From assembly GCA_031285525.1 (NCBI GenBank), contig JAITWB010000238.1, forward strand, positions 1-5,481: a stretch of DNA of 5,481 nucleotides, given 5' to 3'. Position 1 is the stretch's first letter, and the number at the start of each line of letters is the position of its first letter. Below are positions 5,296-5,481 of this stretch, piece after piece. The translations under genes were made by a program, and so were the position numbers. The notes beneath the pieces are model-generated. The model saw only the letters and a list, made by a program, of their open reading frames with translations, was not told the DNA's origin and made no database searches. The stretch comes from Spirochaetaceae bacterium. GTDB lineage: Bacteria > Spirochaetota > Spirochaetia > Treponematales > Treponemataceae.

Positions 5296-5481
5296 TTATT
5301 CCTGATTTGCGTAAAATGTTCCTACCAGTTTCGCCAGATCCTCTTCATCGTGGAGCTGGGGCATCCCGTTTCCGCCCGATTTTGTTATGTGTCGGGCAAT
5401 GGGGGCTACAACAGAAGAAAAGGAGCTCTGGGGGTATTGAAGGTATACCGGCTGCCGTCCGGCAATTGAATATTGTACCAC
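5296..5481 (-). CDS. C-terminal end of an unidentified upstream gene, possibly ParA/MinD-like
   Basis: The reading frame is open from the right edge to a TAA at 5298-5296, giving the last 61 residues. The true start lies beyond the window; the GTG at the edge is a valine codon by default. The visible tail runs GRQPVYLQYPQSSFSSVVAPIARHI and then an acidic, polar end (DEEDLAKLVGTFYANQE). The G-x-P-V-x-L...P-x-S...IA pattern is loosely like the C-terminal end of ParA/MinD-type ATPases, several of which localise chemosensory arrays. No nucleotide-binding motif is in view, so this is a guess. Same strand as the receptor-like gene and 105 bases upstream of it. Confidence 0.6.
   Translation of the reverse strand: MVQYSIAGRQPVYLQYPQSSFSSVVAPIARHITKSGGNGMPQLHDEEDLAKLVGTFYANQE

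Noticed and set aside
1..5481. CRISPR arrays, tRNA or rRNA genes, insertion sequences
   Set aside because: No regularly spaced repeats, no cloverleaf or rRNA-like segment, and no transposase frame or terminal inverted repeats were seen.

Overview
The window is a chemosensory (chemotaxis-type) signalling cluster. It encodes five recognisable proteins plus the tail of a sixth. Base composition is moderate, Shine-Dalgarno sequences are strong (GGAGG, AGGAG), genes are tightly packed, and TGA is used as a stop. CheD, a STAS protein, a CheA with an extra central module and a soluble receptor-like protein together would fit a spirochaete or a deltaproteobacterium-like lineage. That placement is an impression from protein style, not something I could test.

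Layout. Positions 1-1847 (minus) hold a histidine kinase CheA, cut off at the left edge inside its CheW-like P5 domain. A small STAS-domain gene lies directly upstream and overlaps cheA by 4 bases (ATGA), so the two are translationally coupled. A divergent intergenic region (about 2174-2261) separates them from cheW, the only plus-strand gene (2262-2750). Opposed promoter-like elements and a 34-base dyad share the same DNA there. The cheW-cheD convergent junction (2751-2843) carries a strong hairpin and a second pair of short palindromes. cheD (2844-3434, minus, TTG start) follows 16 bases after a 579-residue soluble, helical receptor-like protein (3451-5190, minus). A 105-base gap then leads to the C-terminal end of another minus-strand gene that enters from the right edge; it may be ParA/MinD-like, but this is weak.

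How the parts fit. CheA is the kinase, CheW the receptor-kinase coupler and CheD the receptor deamidase or adaptation factor. The receptor-like protein has no membrane segment and may be a cytoplasmic input or scaffold. The STAS protein is a likely protein-interaction partner. No CheY, CheR, CheB or CheC/CheX is visible, so those would lie outside the window or elsewhere.

Most notable points: CheD and the receptor-like protein end in nearly the same peptide (EAGDITWF and EAGEITLF), suggesting a shared C-terminal docking tag; the receptor-like protein carries two degenerate copies of the chemoreceptor signalling-core signature; and CheA carries a tandem MshEN-like repeat between its P2-position domain and its dimerisation domain.
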